A stretch of DNA of 23,297 nucleotides from JAAYAY01 sp964429355. Lineage in GTDB: Bacteria; Planctomycetota; Planctomycetia; Pirellulales; Thermoguttaceae. The notes beneath the pieces were generated by a model. The model was not told the origin of the DNA, searched no databases, and saw only the letters and a list, made by a program, of their open reading frames with translations. The DNA lies in NCBI GenBank assembly GCA_964429355.1, contig CAYSCH010000119.1, positions 1 through 23,297 of the forward strand. Direction: 5' to 3'. Shown one piece after another: positions 14,438 to 22,094 of this stretch. Made by a program: the position numbers and the translations under genes. Positions within the stretch are counted from its first letter, which is position 1. Each line of letters opens with the position of its first letter.

Positions 14438-17400
14438 CTACCGCTCCGCCGGCGCCGCTTCTGCCGGCGCCTGTTCGGCCGGCGCCGCAGCAGCAGCCGG
14501 GGGAACTGCTATCGCGTCTGCGCCCACCTGGGTCGTGTCGCCATAGAGCGTTCTTGCCCGGCGGACCAGGTCCACAAATTCACCCCGGCGGCCTTCCCGG
14601 TCGTTGTCGGCGGCGCCGGCGGCGAACTCCTCGACGGCCGAGAAGGTCAGGCCCTGGTTGTATTGCGAGCCCCGCAGCAACATGCCGAAGGCCGCCACCG
14701 CCGCTGCAAAACGAAACTCGCTTGAGGCTTCGCCGAACCGTTTGTCCGAGTCCTTGACCGGCATTTCCAGAAGCCGGCTTTGCTCCTCATTCGGCAGTTT
14801 GTACCGCAGTTTCAGTGCCAGCAGTTCGCCGCTCTCCGCCACCTCGGTCAGCGCGTTGGTCATGATCCGCTGATAGCGCAGATTCTCCCCGGCGCTGTTG
14901 TTCAAGGCCGCTATCTGGCCGACCGGCAGGTTCGTCGGCACGACCTCGTAGAGGAACGTGACCGTGTGCCCCGCCCCGATCTCGCCCGCATCCTTCATGT
15001 CGTCGGCAAAATCCTGCGTGCCCAACAGCCGGTTCTCGTAGCCCACCAGCCGGTAGCTCTGTACCTTGGCCGGGTTGAACTCGACCTGGATCTTCACATC
15101 CTTCGCCACCGTCACCAGGCTGCCGGAAACTTGCTCCACAAAGACCTTCTTGGCCTCCGTCAGCCCGTCCACATAGACGTACTTGCCGTTGCCCTTGTCG
15201 GCAAGCTGTTCCAGCTTGGCGTCCTTGAGATTCCCGGTGCCGAAACCCACGACGGTCAGGAACACGCCGCTGGAGGCCTTCTCTTGGATCAACTTCACCA
15301 GTTCGTTGTCGTCGGTGATCCCCACGTTCAGGTCGCCGTCGGTGCAGAGGATCACTCGGTTGTTACCCTTGGGCACAAAGTGGGCCATCGCCTGGTCGTA
15401 GGCCATCTGGATCCCCGCCGAGCCATGGGTCGACCCGCTGGCCTCCAGGGCCTCGATCCGCTCGAGAATCTCCTTCCGTTTCGTCCCTTCGGTTGACTCC
15501 AGGGCCAGCCCGGCGTCGCCCGCATAGGTCACGATCGAAACGCGGTCGTCTTCCGTAAGCTGGTCGACCAGCATCGCCATGGCGTCCTTGACCAGCGGCA
15601 GTTTGTTGGCGTCCCGCATCGAGCCCGAAACGTCGAGCAGAAACACCAGGTTGCTCGGGCCCCGCTCGGCCGGGTCGATCTCCTTGGCCTTCAGGCCGAT
15701 TCGCACCAGCCGATGGGATTCATTCCAAGGGCAGGAGGCGGTCTCCATGTCGACCGAGAAGGGCGTGTCGTCCTTCGGCTGGGGATAGTCGTAGGAGAAG
15801 TAATTGACCATCTCCTCGACCCGCACGGCCCCCGGCGGCGGCACCTGGTTGTTTTCCAGGAGCCGGCGCACGTTGGCATAGGAGGCCGTATCCACGTCGG
15901 CCGAAACCGTACTCTCCGGCTCCGTCACCGGCGACTGGAACGGGTTCTCAACGATCGGCGCGTACTGCTCGGCTTCGGTTGTCATTGGCTGCATGATGCC
16001 CGGGTTAGCGCCGAAAGTCACCCGCCGCATTGCGTCGTTGTAGGCACCGGCGAGCCCCCGGACGGTGGGAGTGTAATCGTAGGGCTGCCCTTGCGCTCCG
16101 TAACTGTCTTGCATCGGATCGCCTGCGGACGGTGCCGCTGGCCCAAAGCCTCCGCCCATTCCGCCGCCATAGCCGCCCATGCCGCCAGGCCCGCCCACTT
16201 GGACGCCTCCATAGGCTCGCAGCATCGCACTCTTCGATGAGACGGCTCTTCCCTCCAGAGCAAGACCCATACCAGGAGCCGGCCCCAGCCCACTCGAATC
16301 CGGGATGCCCTGTTCCAGTCGGACGGCCGGCGCCGCGGGCGAGGTCGGTTGGGTCGGCTGAATCGCCCCAAACTCCAGTCCCTCGCTCTCCGATTTGGAC
16401 GGTGCGGCGTTCGTTCCCGCAATTTGGCCGCCCATTCTGCCAAGTCCGGCAGTTGGACCTGCCAATGGCGGTGCCGTTTCCGTCTGTCTCCCGGCCTGGT
16501 CATCGGACGGTTTCGGCTCCTGCCCGAAGTGGCGTCTCAGCGATCCTTCGGGGCGAGCCGGCACGTCGACCTGCTGCTGGGGCTCCGTGGCAGCGACCGA
16601 CGGCATTGCCGCTGGTGCTGGCGTCGCGAAAGGATCGGCAGCCGGCGGCAGCGGCGCGGCTGCCGCAGGCGTCGCTGGACCGGGCATTCCCGATGCCGAC
16701 TTGCCCCGCACCATCGCCCGGCTCTCCGCCAGCGGCGTCTGGCTCGTCTGGCTGGCCGGTCCGGTCGGGTACGGCAGGGGCGTGGCGACCGGTCCGATGG
16801 CCTGGTTGAGCGACCACGCCGGTGCCGGAGCTGCTGATTTCAGACCGGGCAGTTCCGTCGCGGCACCGGCACTCTTCTCGGCCGGTGCGACCGAATCCGA
16901 AACCGCGGCCCTGCGTCCTGCAGCGACTTTAGCTTCAACACCGGGCTGACTGGTCGGAGCTGGTGTCGTCTGATCGTATTCTTCCCTGGCCCGGGCAGTC
17001 CGCAACCCGGTAGTACCCTTCAGCAGGGGCCGATCTGCCGGTGCCTCGAGCGTGGCCGCAGGGCCGGACTTGTTCATCCTCCCAGCCTCGCTCGCTTGAG
17101 AAGAAGGTCCTGCCTTGGCGGCCTCAAAACGCTCGTTCCCCTTACCGGCAAACATGTCGACACCAGCCGTGGGAGACGACTTGTCTCCCATGGCCGCCGT
17201 ATCCAGCGACTGCTTCGAAAACAGCTCCTCCCTGGCCTCCGCATCTGTCGCCAGGGTATCCAGCGGCACACTTGGCGCTGCCGCTTCCGGTTCCGCCAGC
17301 GAAGCCTGGCTGGGAGCCATATCCATCGCCACATTGGAGGTTTTTCCGAGCTGAAACATCGGCAGCGACGGGATCGTTACCGCCACCAGCAGCACCGCCG

Positions 17401-17803
17401 CCGCAGCCACCACCAAAAACGCCCAGCGCCGCCCCGGACTCCGACCGTTCGCCTCGGCTCCTCTTCCCGCTTCCGTCTTGGGGACCGTCCCAACCTCCGT
17501 CTCACTGCAATTGGGACTGTTTCCCTCTCCCTCTCCCACCACCGCCGGTGTCGTACCCTCTAGCCGTCCTTCAATCATTGCCCTGAGCGTTGCCGACGGC
17601 GCATACTCTTCGTCGTGCGCCGCCGCATCCCGAAGATGACCGGCAACAGCCCGGATCTCTTCGACCGCTTCCTGGGCCTTGTGGTCCGTCTTCAGCGCAG
17701 CCTCCACCAAGGCTCGTTCGGGCCCTTCCAACTGCTCCAGCGCGTAGGCTGTCAGCAAGGCTTCGTCAATCTGTCCGTTGTAGGGTCGTTCCTGGTCGTT
17801 CAT
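14438..17803 (-). CDS. YfbK-like von Willebrand factor A protein with anti-sigma-like N-terminal domain
   Basis: This 1121-residue protein has several parts. Residues 10-80 are helical and match the planctomycete anti-sigma-like pattern 'LLTAYALEQLEGPERALVEAAL', without zinc ligands. Residues 127-149 are one transmembrane helix. Residues 150 to about 600 are a long Pro/Ala/Gln-rich, low-complexity linker with a Gly/Met-rich patch at 535-556. Residues 620-676 match the YfbK N-terminal domain (ESTVSADVDTASYANVRRLL, PPPGAVRVEEMVNYF). The VWA domain follows with the MIDAS motif DVSGS at 724-728, Thr792 and TDGD at 821-824. Residues 900-1085 match the YfbK C-terminal region (DUF3520 type). The tail carries APAE pentapeptide repeats. 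AAGG lies about 6 nt before ATG 17803. It lies 90 bp downstream of the ECF sigma gene, so it probably both binds that sigma factor and presents a metal-dependent adhesion domain outside the membrane. Confidence 0.9.
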   Translation of the reverse strand: MNDQERPYNGQIDEALLTAYALEQLEGPERALVEAALKTDHKAQEAVEEIRAVAGHLRDAAAHDEEYAPSATLRAMIEGRLEGTTPAVVGEGEGNSPNCSETEVGTVPKTEAGRGAEANGRSPGRRWAFLVVAAAAVLLVAVTIPSLPMFQLGKTSNVAMDMAPSQASLAEPEAAAPSVPLDTLATDAEAREELFSKQSLDTAAMGDKSSPTAGVDMFAGKGNERFEAAKAGPSSQASEAGRMNKSGPAATLEAPADRPLLKGTTGLRTARAREEYDQTTPAPTSQPGVEAKVAAGRRAAVSDSVAPAEKSAGAATELPGLKSAAPAPAWSLNQAIGPVATPLPYPTGPASQTSQTPLAESRAMVRGKSASGMPGPATPAAAAPLPPAADPFATPAPAAMPSVAATEPQQQVDVPARPEGSLRRHFGQEPKPSDDQAGRQTETAPPLAGPTAGLGRMGGQIAGTNAAPSKSESEGLEFGAIQPTQPTSPAAPAVRLEQGIPDSSGLGPAPGMGLALEGRAVSSKSAMLRAYGGVQVGGPGGMGGYGGGMGGGFGPAAPSAGDPMQDSYGAQGQPYDYTPTVRGLAGAYNDAMRRVTFGANPGIMQPMTTEAEQYAPIVENPFQSPVTEPESTVSADVDTASYANVRRLLENNQVPPPGAVRVEEMVNYFSYDYPQPKDDTPFSVDMETASCPWNESHRLVRIGLKAKEIDPAERGPSNLVFLLDVSGSMRDANKLPLVKDAMAMLVDQLTEDDRVSIVTYAGDAGLALESTEGTKRKEILERIEALEASGSTHGSAGIQMAYDQAMAHFVPKGNNRVILCTDGDLNVGITDDNELVKLIQEKASSGVFLTVVGFGTGNLKDAKLEQLADKGNGKYVYVDGLTEAKKVFVEQVSGSLVTVAKDVKIQVEFNPAKVQSYRLVGYENRLLGTQDFADDMKDAGEIGAGHTVTFLYEVVPTNLPVGQIAALNNSAGENLRYQRIMTNALTEVAESGELLALKLRYKLPNEEQSRLLEMPVKDSDKRFGEASSEFRFAAAVAAFGMLLRGSQYNQGLTFSAVEEFAAGAADNDREGRRGEFVDLVRRARTLYGDTTQVGADAIAVPPAAAAAPAEQAPAEAAPAER
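14448..14492. repeat. 15-nt tandem repeat encoding APAE repeats at the VWA C-terminus
   Basis: GCCGGCGCC occurs at 14448-14456, 14463-14471 and 14478-14486, exactly 15 nt apart. On the coding strand this gives three consecutive pentapeptides, APAEQ, APAEA and APAER, just before the stop. Such a repeat can change copy number by slippage without breaking the frame. Confidence 0.75.
17478..17525. repeat. Paired palindromic motif inside the VWA linker region
   Basis: TTGGGGACCGTCCCAA (17478-17493) and TTGGGACTGTTTCCC (17511-17525) are two near-palindromes that are also imperfect inverted repeats of each other, separated by 17 bp. The block encodes part of the poorly conserved segment between the anti-sigma-like domain and the membrane helix. 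A matching TTGGGGACTGTCCC lies in the glycosidase-like gene at 18973-18986. Confidence 0.5.
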
Positions 17804-17893
17804 GATCGCACCTTACGCCGAGTGGTACCGCTCGATCTGTACACCCACGGATCGCGATCTCCTTGCTGGAAATCAGCGGCCAACGGGAGCGGA

Positions 17894-18484
17894 CTATTCC
17901 GGCCGAGCGGTAGCTCGTACTGGTTGGCGGCCCTGCCGCCCTGTGTCAGTTCCCCCCAAGGTCCCGAGCATTCGCTGCGTCACGGGATCACTTCGCAGCC
18001 GCTTCAACGCCCGGTGCACCAATACCCGCAACTTCCCTTCTCCTTCGCCCGTGATGTCTGAAATCTCCCGATAGCTGAATCCTTCCGCCCAGAGGTCGAC
18101 CGCCTCCCGCTGCGATGCCGGCAGGGTTGCCACGAGCCGGTTGAGCTGCAGGTACAGGTCGTGCCGCTCGGCCACGCTGGCCGGCCCGGAATCGCGGCCG
18201 GTTTGGTATTCACCCGCCCCCTCGTCAAACTGCGTCGTTCGTTTACGCTTCCGCAACACGTCAATCGCCCTGTTACGACATACCGTAAACATCCACTGGA
18301 CCGCCCGCCCCTGCGTCTCTTCCGGCCCCCGCTCGCACAACCGTAAAAAAACATGTTGGACCACGTCGCGCGCAGTATCCTCGTCGCCGAGCATCCGCGC
18401 AGCATACCGCACCAACCGAGTCTCGTGCTCCTCCAGCAGCGAGAGCACCCAGTGTCGCTGATCGCTCTGCCCAGGCTCGTTCAT
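17894..18484 (-). CDS. ECF-family RNA polymerase sigma factor (sigma-70 regions 2 and 4)
   Basis: This 196-residue protein has region 2 at about residues 20-80 (HETRLVRYAARMLGDEDTARDVVQHVF, then WMFTVCRNRAIDVLRKRKR) and region 4 at 113-164 (LVATLPASQREAVDLWAEGFSYREISDITG, then VLVHRALKRLR). It has no region 1 or 3, as expected for the extracytoplasmic-function class. Start choice: ATG 18484 has AGGGA 10 nt upstream; an in-frame GTG at 18490 with 4-nt spacing is a real alternative that would add two residues. The VWA protein with an anti-sigma-like head begins 90 bp after its stop, so the two form a sigma/regulator operon. Region 4 has GEGEGKLRVLVHRA where the usual pattern is xxTVKSRLxRA, so the recognition helix is somewhat divergent. 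Confidence 0.9.
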   Translation of the reverse strand: MNEPGQSDQRHWVLSLLEEHETRLVRYAARMLGDEDTARDVVQHVFLRLCERGPEETQGRAVQWMFTVCRNRAIDVLRKRKRTTQFDEGAGEYQTGRDSGPASVAERHDLYLQLNRLVATLPASQREAVDLWAEGFSYREISDITGEGEGKLRVLVHRALKRLRSDPVTQRMLGTLGGTDTGRQGRQPVRATARPE

Positions 18485-18875
18485 CCGCACTTATTCCCTG
18501 GACGCCATGGGGGCTGTCCATCCGGCCTCTCCAGGGCATCAAGGCCCCGAGGCGGAAGAACTGGCCCCCATCGGCTCGAAAAGGTAATTGCCGGGGGTTT
18601 TCACCAATACTACGTACTAACTTACGCCCCGTTACAAAATTCCGCGAGCCCATTGTCTGTGCCCCCATGACAGAGGGGTCTGCAATGCAGCCCATCCCAC
18701 ACCGCGGCGCGAGTGCGACGAGTTTCGAGACAGAAGTGAGCGAGCGACTGCCGCCGGCAGTGACGATCGAGCGTACTTGGCACGTCCGAATTTCGGCTCA
18801 CCGTCGAACGCAGAAGTGGGGCGGCGGCTCGTCTCCGCCGACTGGCAGGGACATCCCACAGTTACAGCTTCGGTC
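18485..18875. other. Intergenic region upstream of the sigma operon
   Basis: This 391-bp gap lies between the glycosidase-like gene and the sigma gene, both on the minus strand. It holds the candidate ECF promoter and a 6-bp GC hairpin just after the glycosidase stop (CGGCGG 18822-18827 with CCGCCG 18835-18840) that has no T-tract. A second palindrome, ACTGCCG-C-CGGCAGT, lies near 18748-18762. No convincing gene was found. Confidence 0.45.
18609..18636 (-). promoter_or_regulatory. Candidate ECF sigma promoter driving the sigma/VWA operon
   Basis: On the minus strand TGTAAC (complement of 18631-18636) is followed after a 16-bp spacer by CGTAGT (complement of 18609-18614). The AAC-containing -35 and CGT-containing -10 with a 16-bp spacer are the usual form of ECF promoters, which often control their own gene. 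It lies about 125 bp upstream of the sigma start codon. The match was made by eye from known consensus features. Confidence 0.4.
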
Positions 18876-21800
18876 CTATTTCCACGCCAGCGTAGCCTCT
18901 CCCGTCGCGATCTTTTCCGGCACACGAAAGGGCGAGATTAATGCCACGGTCAACCTGGCTTCGCCCGGTTCCTTGGGGACTGTCCCGCGCAGCTCGATGG
19001 TACGTCGGTCACCCGGCGCTATTGGTTCACCCGCGTACTGCCACACGGCCGGCAAGCCCAGCTTTGCCACGTCGCCCGTCAGCTCGATTCGCTGCCCTGC
19101 GCCGGCCAACCAGGGGCACACGCCCTGGTTGTGCAGATCCACTCGCAAGCTGAAGGGTTCCCCGGGCCGCAAGGAATCTGTCTCGACGCTCAGGGTACCG
19201 GCGAACTGCTTGATTGCGAGCTGCCCATCGAGCCACTGATCGTAGCCTGCCATCCATTCCTGGTACGGCTTCGTCATCCAGCGGCAGCGGGTCAACATGC
19301 CATCCGGTGCGTTCTGCATCGCCGCGTCGTACCTGGCCGCCCAATCGTAGATCTCGGCGTACTTGCCGAGCACCGAATCGGCCACGTCGTCAGGCAGCCC
19401 CTCGGGGCCGTTCAGCAAGTCGCGATGTGCCAAGATCTGGTCATACACCTGGGCAAACAGATCGAGGCGGTGCAGATGATACTCGAAGAAAGGGGCGTAC
19501 AGCCCCACATGGCCCAACCAGCGTTTCTGCTGGTCCGCATCCAGCACCTTCTCCAATTCACTCAGCCCGGCCCGGAATCGGCCGACCGTGTCCGCACCTT
19601 CCTGCACAACCGCGGCCCGGGCCTGGGGCGTCAGCTTCATCCAGTCCGCTGGCGGCATGTGCAGGGCGAGGATGTCCCACAGTTCCTCGTAAGAGTCGTT
19701 CATGGCGAGAAACGGTTCGGCCGCGGCTGGGCCGAACTCCCTCACCGCCCATTGAAAACGGAACGAGTTCGCCGTGGCCGTAGGTTCCCAGCCAAAGAAG
19801 CCGATCGACTCCCACGGCAGTTCGCAGCCGACATAGGCGCCGCCAATCCAGAAACTCCCGCGGTCGGCCATGAGCCGTTTCATGCGTGGCGAGGGCGCCA
19901 CGCGGAAGTTTGCGTAGAGGTTGTCGATCCACGTATCGCCCATGGGGCCAATGAACTCGTAATCGCGCGAAAGGGCAGCCGCACCGCTCCCATGGCCGAC
20001 GATGTGGAGGTCTTCCGGCAGGAACGGATCGAGCTTCGGTTCGTAGGTGTCGAAATAGGGATAGACCGCCACCTCGCCCTGGAAGCCGTGCGAACGCAGC
20101 CAGTCGTAGATCACCAGATACTGCTCCCACACGGGGCTCTTGGTGCGTGACTGGGCCACGAATTCCTTGCAGCGATCACAGGTGCAGATGCCCCCATTGT
20201 CGTCGCGGACCAGAAACAGGCCGTCCAGCGGATAGGTTTCGATCAGCTCGCGGAAGAAGGCATCGATATAGCGCCGGTATTCCGGATGGGTGAAGCAGGG
20301 GATCTTGTCGCTGCCAGGCGCCATGGCTTCGGGAAATCGCCGGGCATAGGTTGTGGGCACGCAGCCGATGGGGATCCAAAGCCAGACCTGGCCGCCGCGG
20401 TCCTGCAGATACCTGGTCAGCTTCAGGCCATGTTCGCGATGGTAGTCCAACTCGGCAAACCTGGCTCCCGACGATTCATCGTAAGCATCGCCCTGGTCGG
20501 TCCGCAGCTCCGGCATGTACTTGTAGCCCACCGGCATCTTCCAGTTGGCCCACATGCCCATGCATGCGAATACATTCATGCCCGAGTCCAGCAGCCCGTC
20601 GAACACACGGCACCACTCCGTATCGTCGGCGTAAGGAAAGTCCACCTCGAAGTCGCCGCCGCCGAACCCGCCGCCGCGCAGATCCACCACGGGATTTCTC
20701 GCCGTCAACGGCAACCCCCCCTCGAGTCCGTATCGCTTCAGGTGACCGGCTATAGCCCGGACGGCCCCGTTCAGTCCGAGGCGCGTTCCGGCCTGCAACG
20801 TGAAACCCTTCCCGCCGGCTGCCATCCGATACCCATCGCCGGAGATGCCCAGGCTCGCGGGATCGGGCACCAATTCGAGTCGTATTGTCCAGCAGTCAGC
20901 CGCTTCGCCGGTTGAACATTCCGCCCCGGCATTCTTCAGGGCCTTGATCAGCTCGCCGGCAACCGCTTCGGCCTGGGCGTCGTCCACAATCCGCACCGGA
21001 CGCTCGATCCTGGCGGTCCGTGCCGGCAACACTTCGACCACGAGCCCTTCGTCTGCCAGCTCGACCAGATCGGCAATCCTTGCCTGCCGGTCTGCCGCAA
21101 CGGGAAACAGCCGCCGCACGAACTGTCGTCCGTTGACCGACTCGCCGCCCAATTCGAGCACGCCCGAGGTCTCTCCCCAGTGTGCGCAGGCGATACTCTT
21201 GACGGAGGCGGTGTACTCGCGGAAGCCGTAGAAGGCCCATCGGTTTTCGAGGTATGGAAAACGCTGCTTCGCACCGGCCAGCGGCAAGGCGTATTCGACC
21301 GCATGATTCAGCCAGGGCGAGCGCCCTTTCCACGGCCGTTCATCGACCACGATCTCGAGCAAGCCCGATGCGTGCAGCCGGTAGGTGAGTGCCAGGGCCG
21401 GTCCTGCGGCCGGTTCGAGCACGAAGCTCACTTCGGTCAATGCGGCACTGGACGACAGAGACTCGCAGCGGGCCTGCTGTGCCACCGGCCCGATCTTCCG
21501 CATGCCAACCGACGCCGTGGCGTAACCGCATCCAAAGGGCCCTTCGAGCTGGTAACCATCTTCCGCCAGGCGGCACGGCGCCACCGTGAAGGGTGCCGAG
21601 AGCAGCGACGTCCCGCAGGCCTCCCAGGACAACAGGGAACCGCTCCCCTCGTCGATCACCGTGCGGCCCGCAGGATAGTCGATCGTCAGTCGGCCGTCGC
21701 CACGCTGCACGGCCGGGACCGCTTCAGACGTTCCGGAAATGACGTCCACCTGCACCCATTTCCCGGGCGGCACATCGCACGTGAACACCAGCAGGTCCTC

Positions 21801-22094
21801 GGACCGAGGCTGGGTGCCGGGCGACCGCAGTTCGGCCTTCCAATGGGCACGTCCTTCGCGAATCGCGAAGGGGAGGATTCGTCCGTTGCTGATCAGTTGC
21901 GTTCTGCTCCAGTCGATGACGTTCGGAGCGACAATGCGCCCCACCGGCACTTCGACGGCGGTCGGCCCTTGCCATGCCGTCGGGTTCAGTAGCCGGACGG
22001 TCGCCTGCGGCTCTGCCAGCCCTTCCGACGCGGCAAGTTGCCCGAGCAACGCCAGTGCCGGCAAGACAGACAGTGTCATCCAATTCACGTGCAT
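18876..22094 (-). CDS. Large secreted glycosidase-like protein (hexosaminidase/alpha-glucuronidase-like barrel)
   Basis: This 1072-residue protein has a signal peptide at about residues 1-27. Residues 30-360 look beta-rich. Residues 370-465 resemble the GH20b/GH67 N-terminal domain (an 'AEAVAGELIKALKNAGAECSTG' helix, 'GISGDGYRMAAGGKGFTLQAGTRLGLNGAVRAI'), which precedes a TIM barrel in those families. Barrel-like segments follow: DLRGGGFGG at 471, 'GMNVFACMGMW' at 505 and 'GGQVWLWIPIGC' at 567. 'DGLFLVRDDNGGICTCDRC' at 624-642 has Asp631/Asp632 and a CxCxxC cluster. The C-terminal 100 residues (from 'GTLSVETDSLRPGEPFSLRVDLHNQG') look like an immunoglobulin-like domain. GGAGG lies about 7 nt before ATG 22094. 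Family assignment is tentative; a carbohydrate-degrading role is the best guess. Confidence 0.7.
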   Translation of the reverse strand: MHVNWMTLSVLPALALLGQLAASEGLAEPQATVRLLNPTAWQGPTAVEVPVGRIVAPNVIDWSRTQLISNGRILPFAIREGRAHWKAELRSPGTQPRSEDLLVFTCDVPPGKWVQVDVISGTSEAVPAVQRGDGRLTIDYPAGRTVIDEGSGSLLSWEACGTSLLSAPFTVAPCRLAEDGYQLEGPFGCGYATASVGMRKIGPVAQQARCESLSSSAALTEVSFVLEPAAGPALALTYRLHASGLLEIVVDERPWKGRSPWLNHAVEYALPLAGAKQRFPYLENRWAFYGFREYTASVKSIACAHWGETSGVLELGGESVNGRQFVRRLFPVAADRQARIADLVELADEGLVVEVLPARTARIERPVRIVDDAQAEAVAGELIKALKNAGAECSTGEAADCWTIRLELVPDPASLGISGDGYRMAAGGKGFTLQAGTRLGLNGAVRAIAGHLKRYGLEGGLPLTARNPVVDLRGGGFGGGDFEVDFPYADDTEWCRVFDGLLDSGMNVFACMGMWANWKMPVGYKYMPELRTDQGDAYDESSGARFAELDYHREHGLKLTRYLQDRGGQVWLWIPIGCVPTTYARRFPEAMAPGSDKIPCFTHPEYRRYIDAFFRELIETYPLDGLFLVRDDNGGICTCDRCKEFVAQSRTKSPVWEQYLVIYDWLRSHGFQGEVAVYPYFDTYEPKLDPFLPEDLHIVGHGSGAAALSRDYEFIGPMGDTWIDNLYANFRVAPSPRMKRLMADRGSFWIGGAYVGCELPWESIGFFGWEPTATANSFRFQWAVREFGPAAAEPFLAMNDSYEELWDILALHMPPADWMKLTPQARAAVVQEGADTVGRFRAGLSELEKVLDADQQKRWLGHVGLYAPFFEYHLHRLDLFAQVYDQILAHRDLLNGPEGLPDDVADSVLGKYAEIYDWAARYDAAMQNAPDGMLTRCRWMTKPYQEWMAGYDQWLDGQLAIKQFAGTLSVETDSLRPGEPFSLRVDLHNQGVCPWLAGAGQRIELTGDVAKLGLPAVWQYAGEPIAPGDRRTIELRGTVPKEPGEARLTVALISPFRVPEKIATGEATLAWK
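18973..18986. repeat. Second copy of the palindromic TTGGGGACYGTCCC motif
   Basis: TTGGGGACTGTCCC lies inside the C-terminal coding part of the glycosidase-like gene and differs by one base from the copy at 17478-17491 in the VWA gene. In both genes the motif is translated as GTVPK, so it sits in the same reading phase. Confidence 0.5.

Noticed and set aside
18822..18840. GC hairpin after the glycosidase-like stop as a rho-independent terminator
   Set aside because: The stem is only 6 bp and no T-tract follows on the minus strand.
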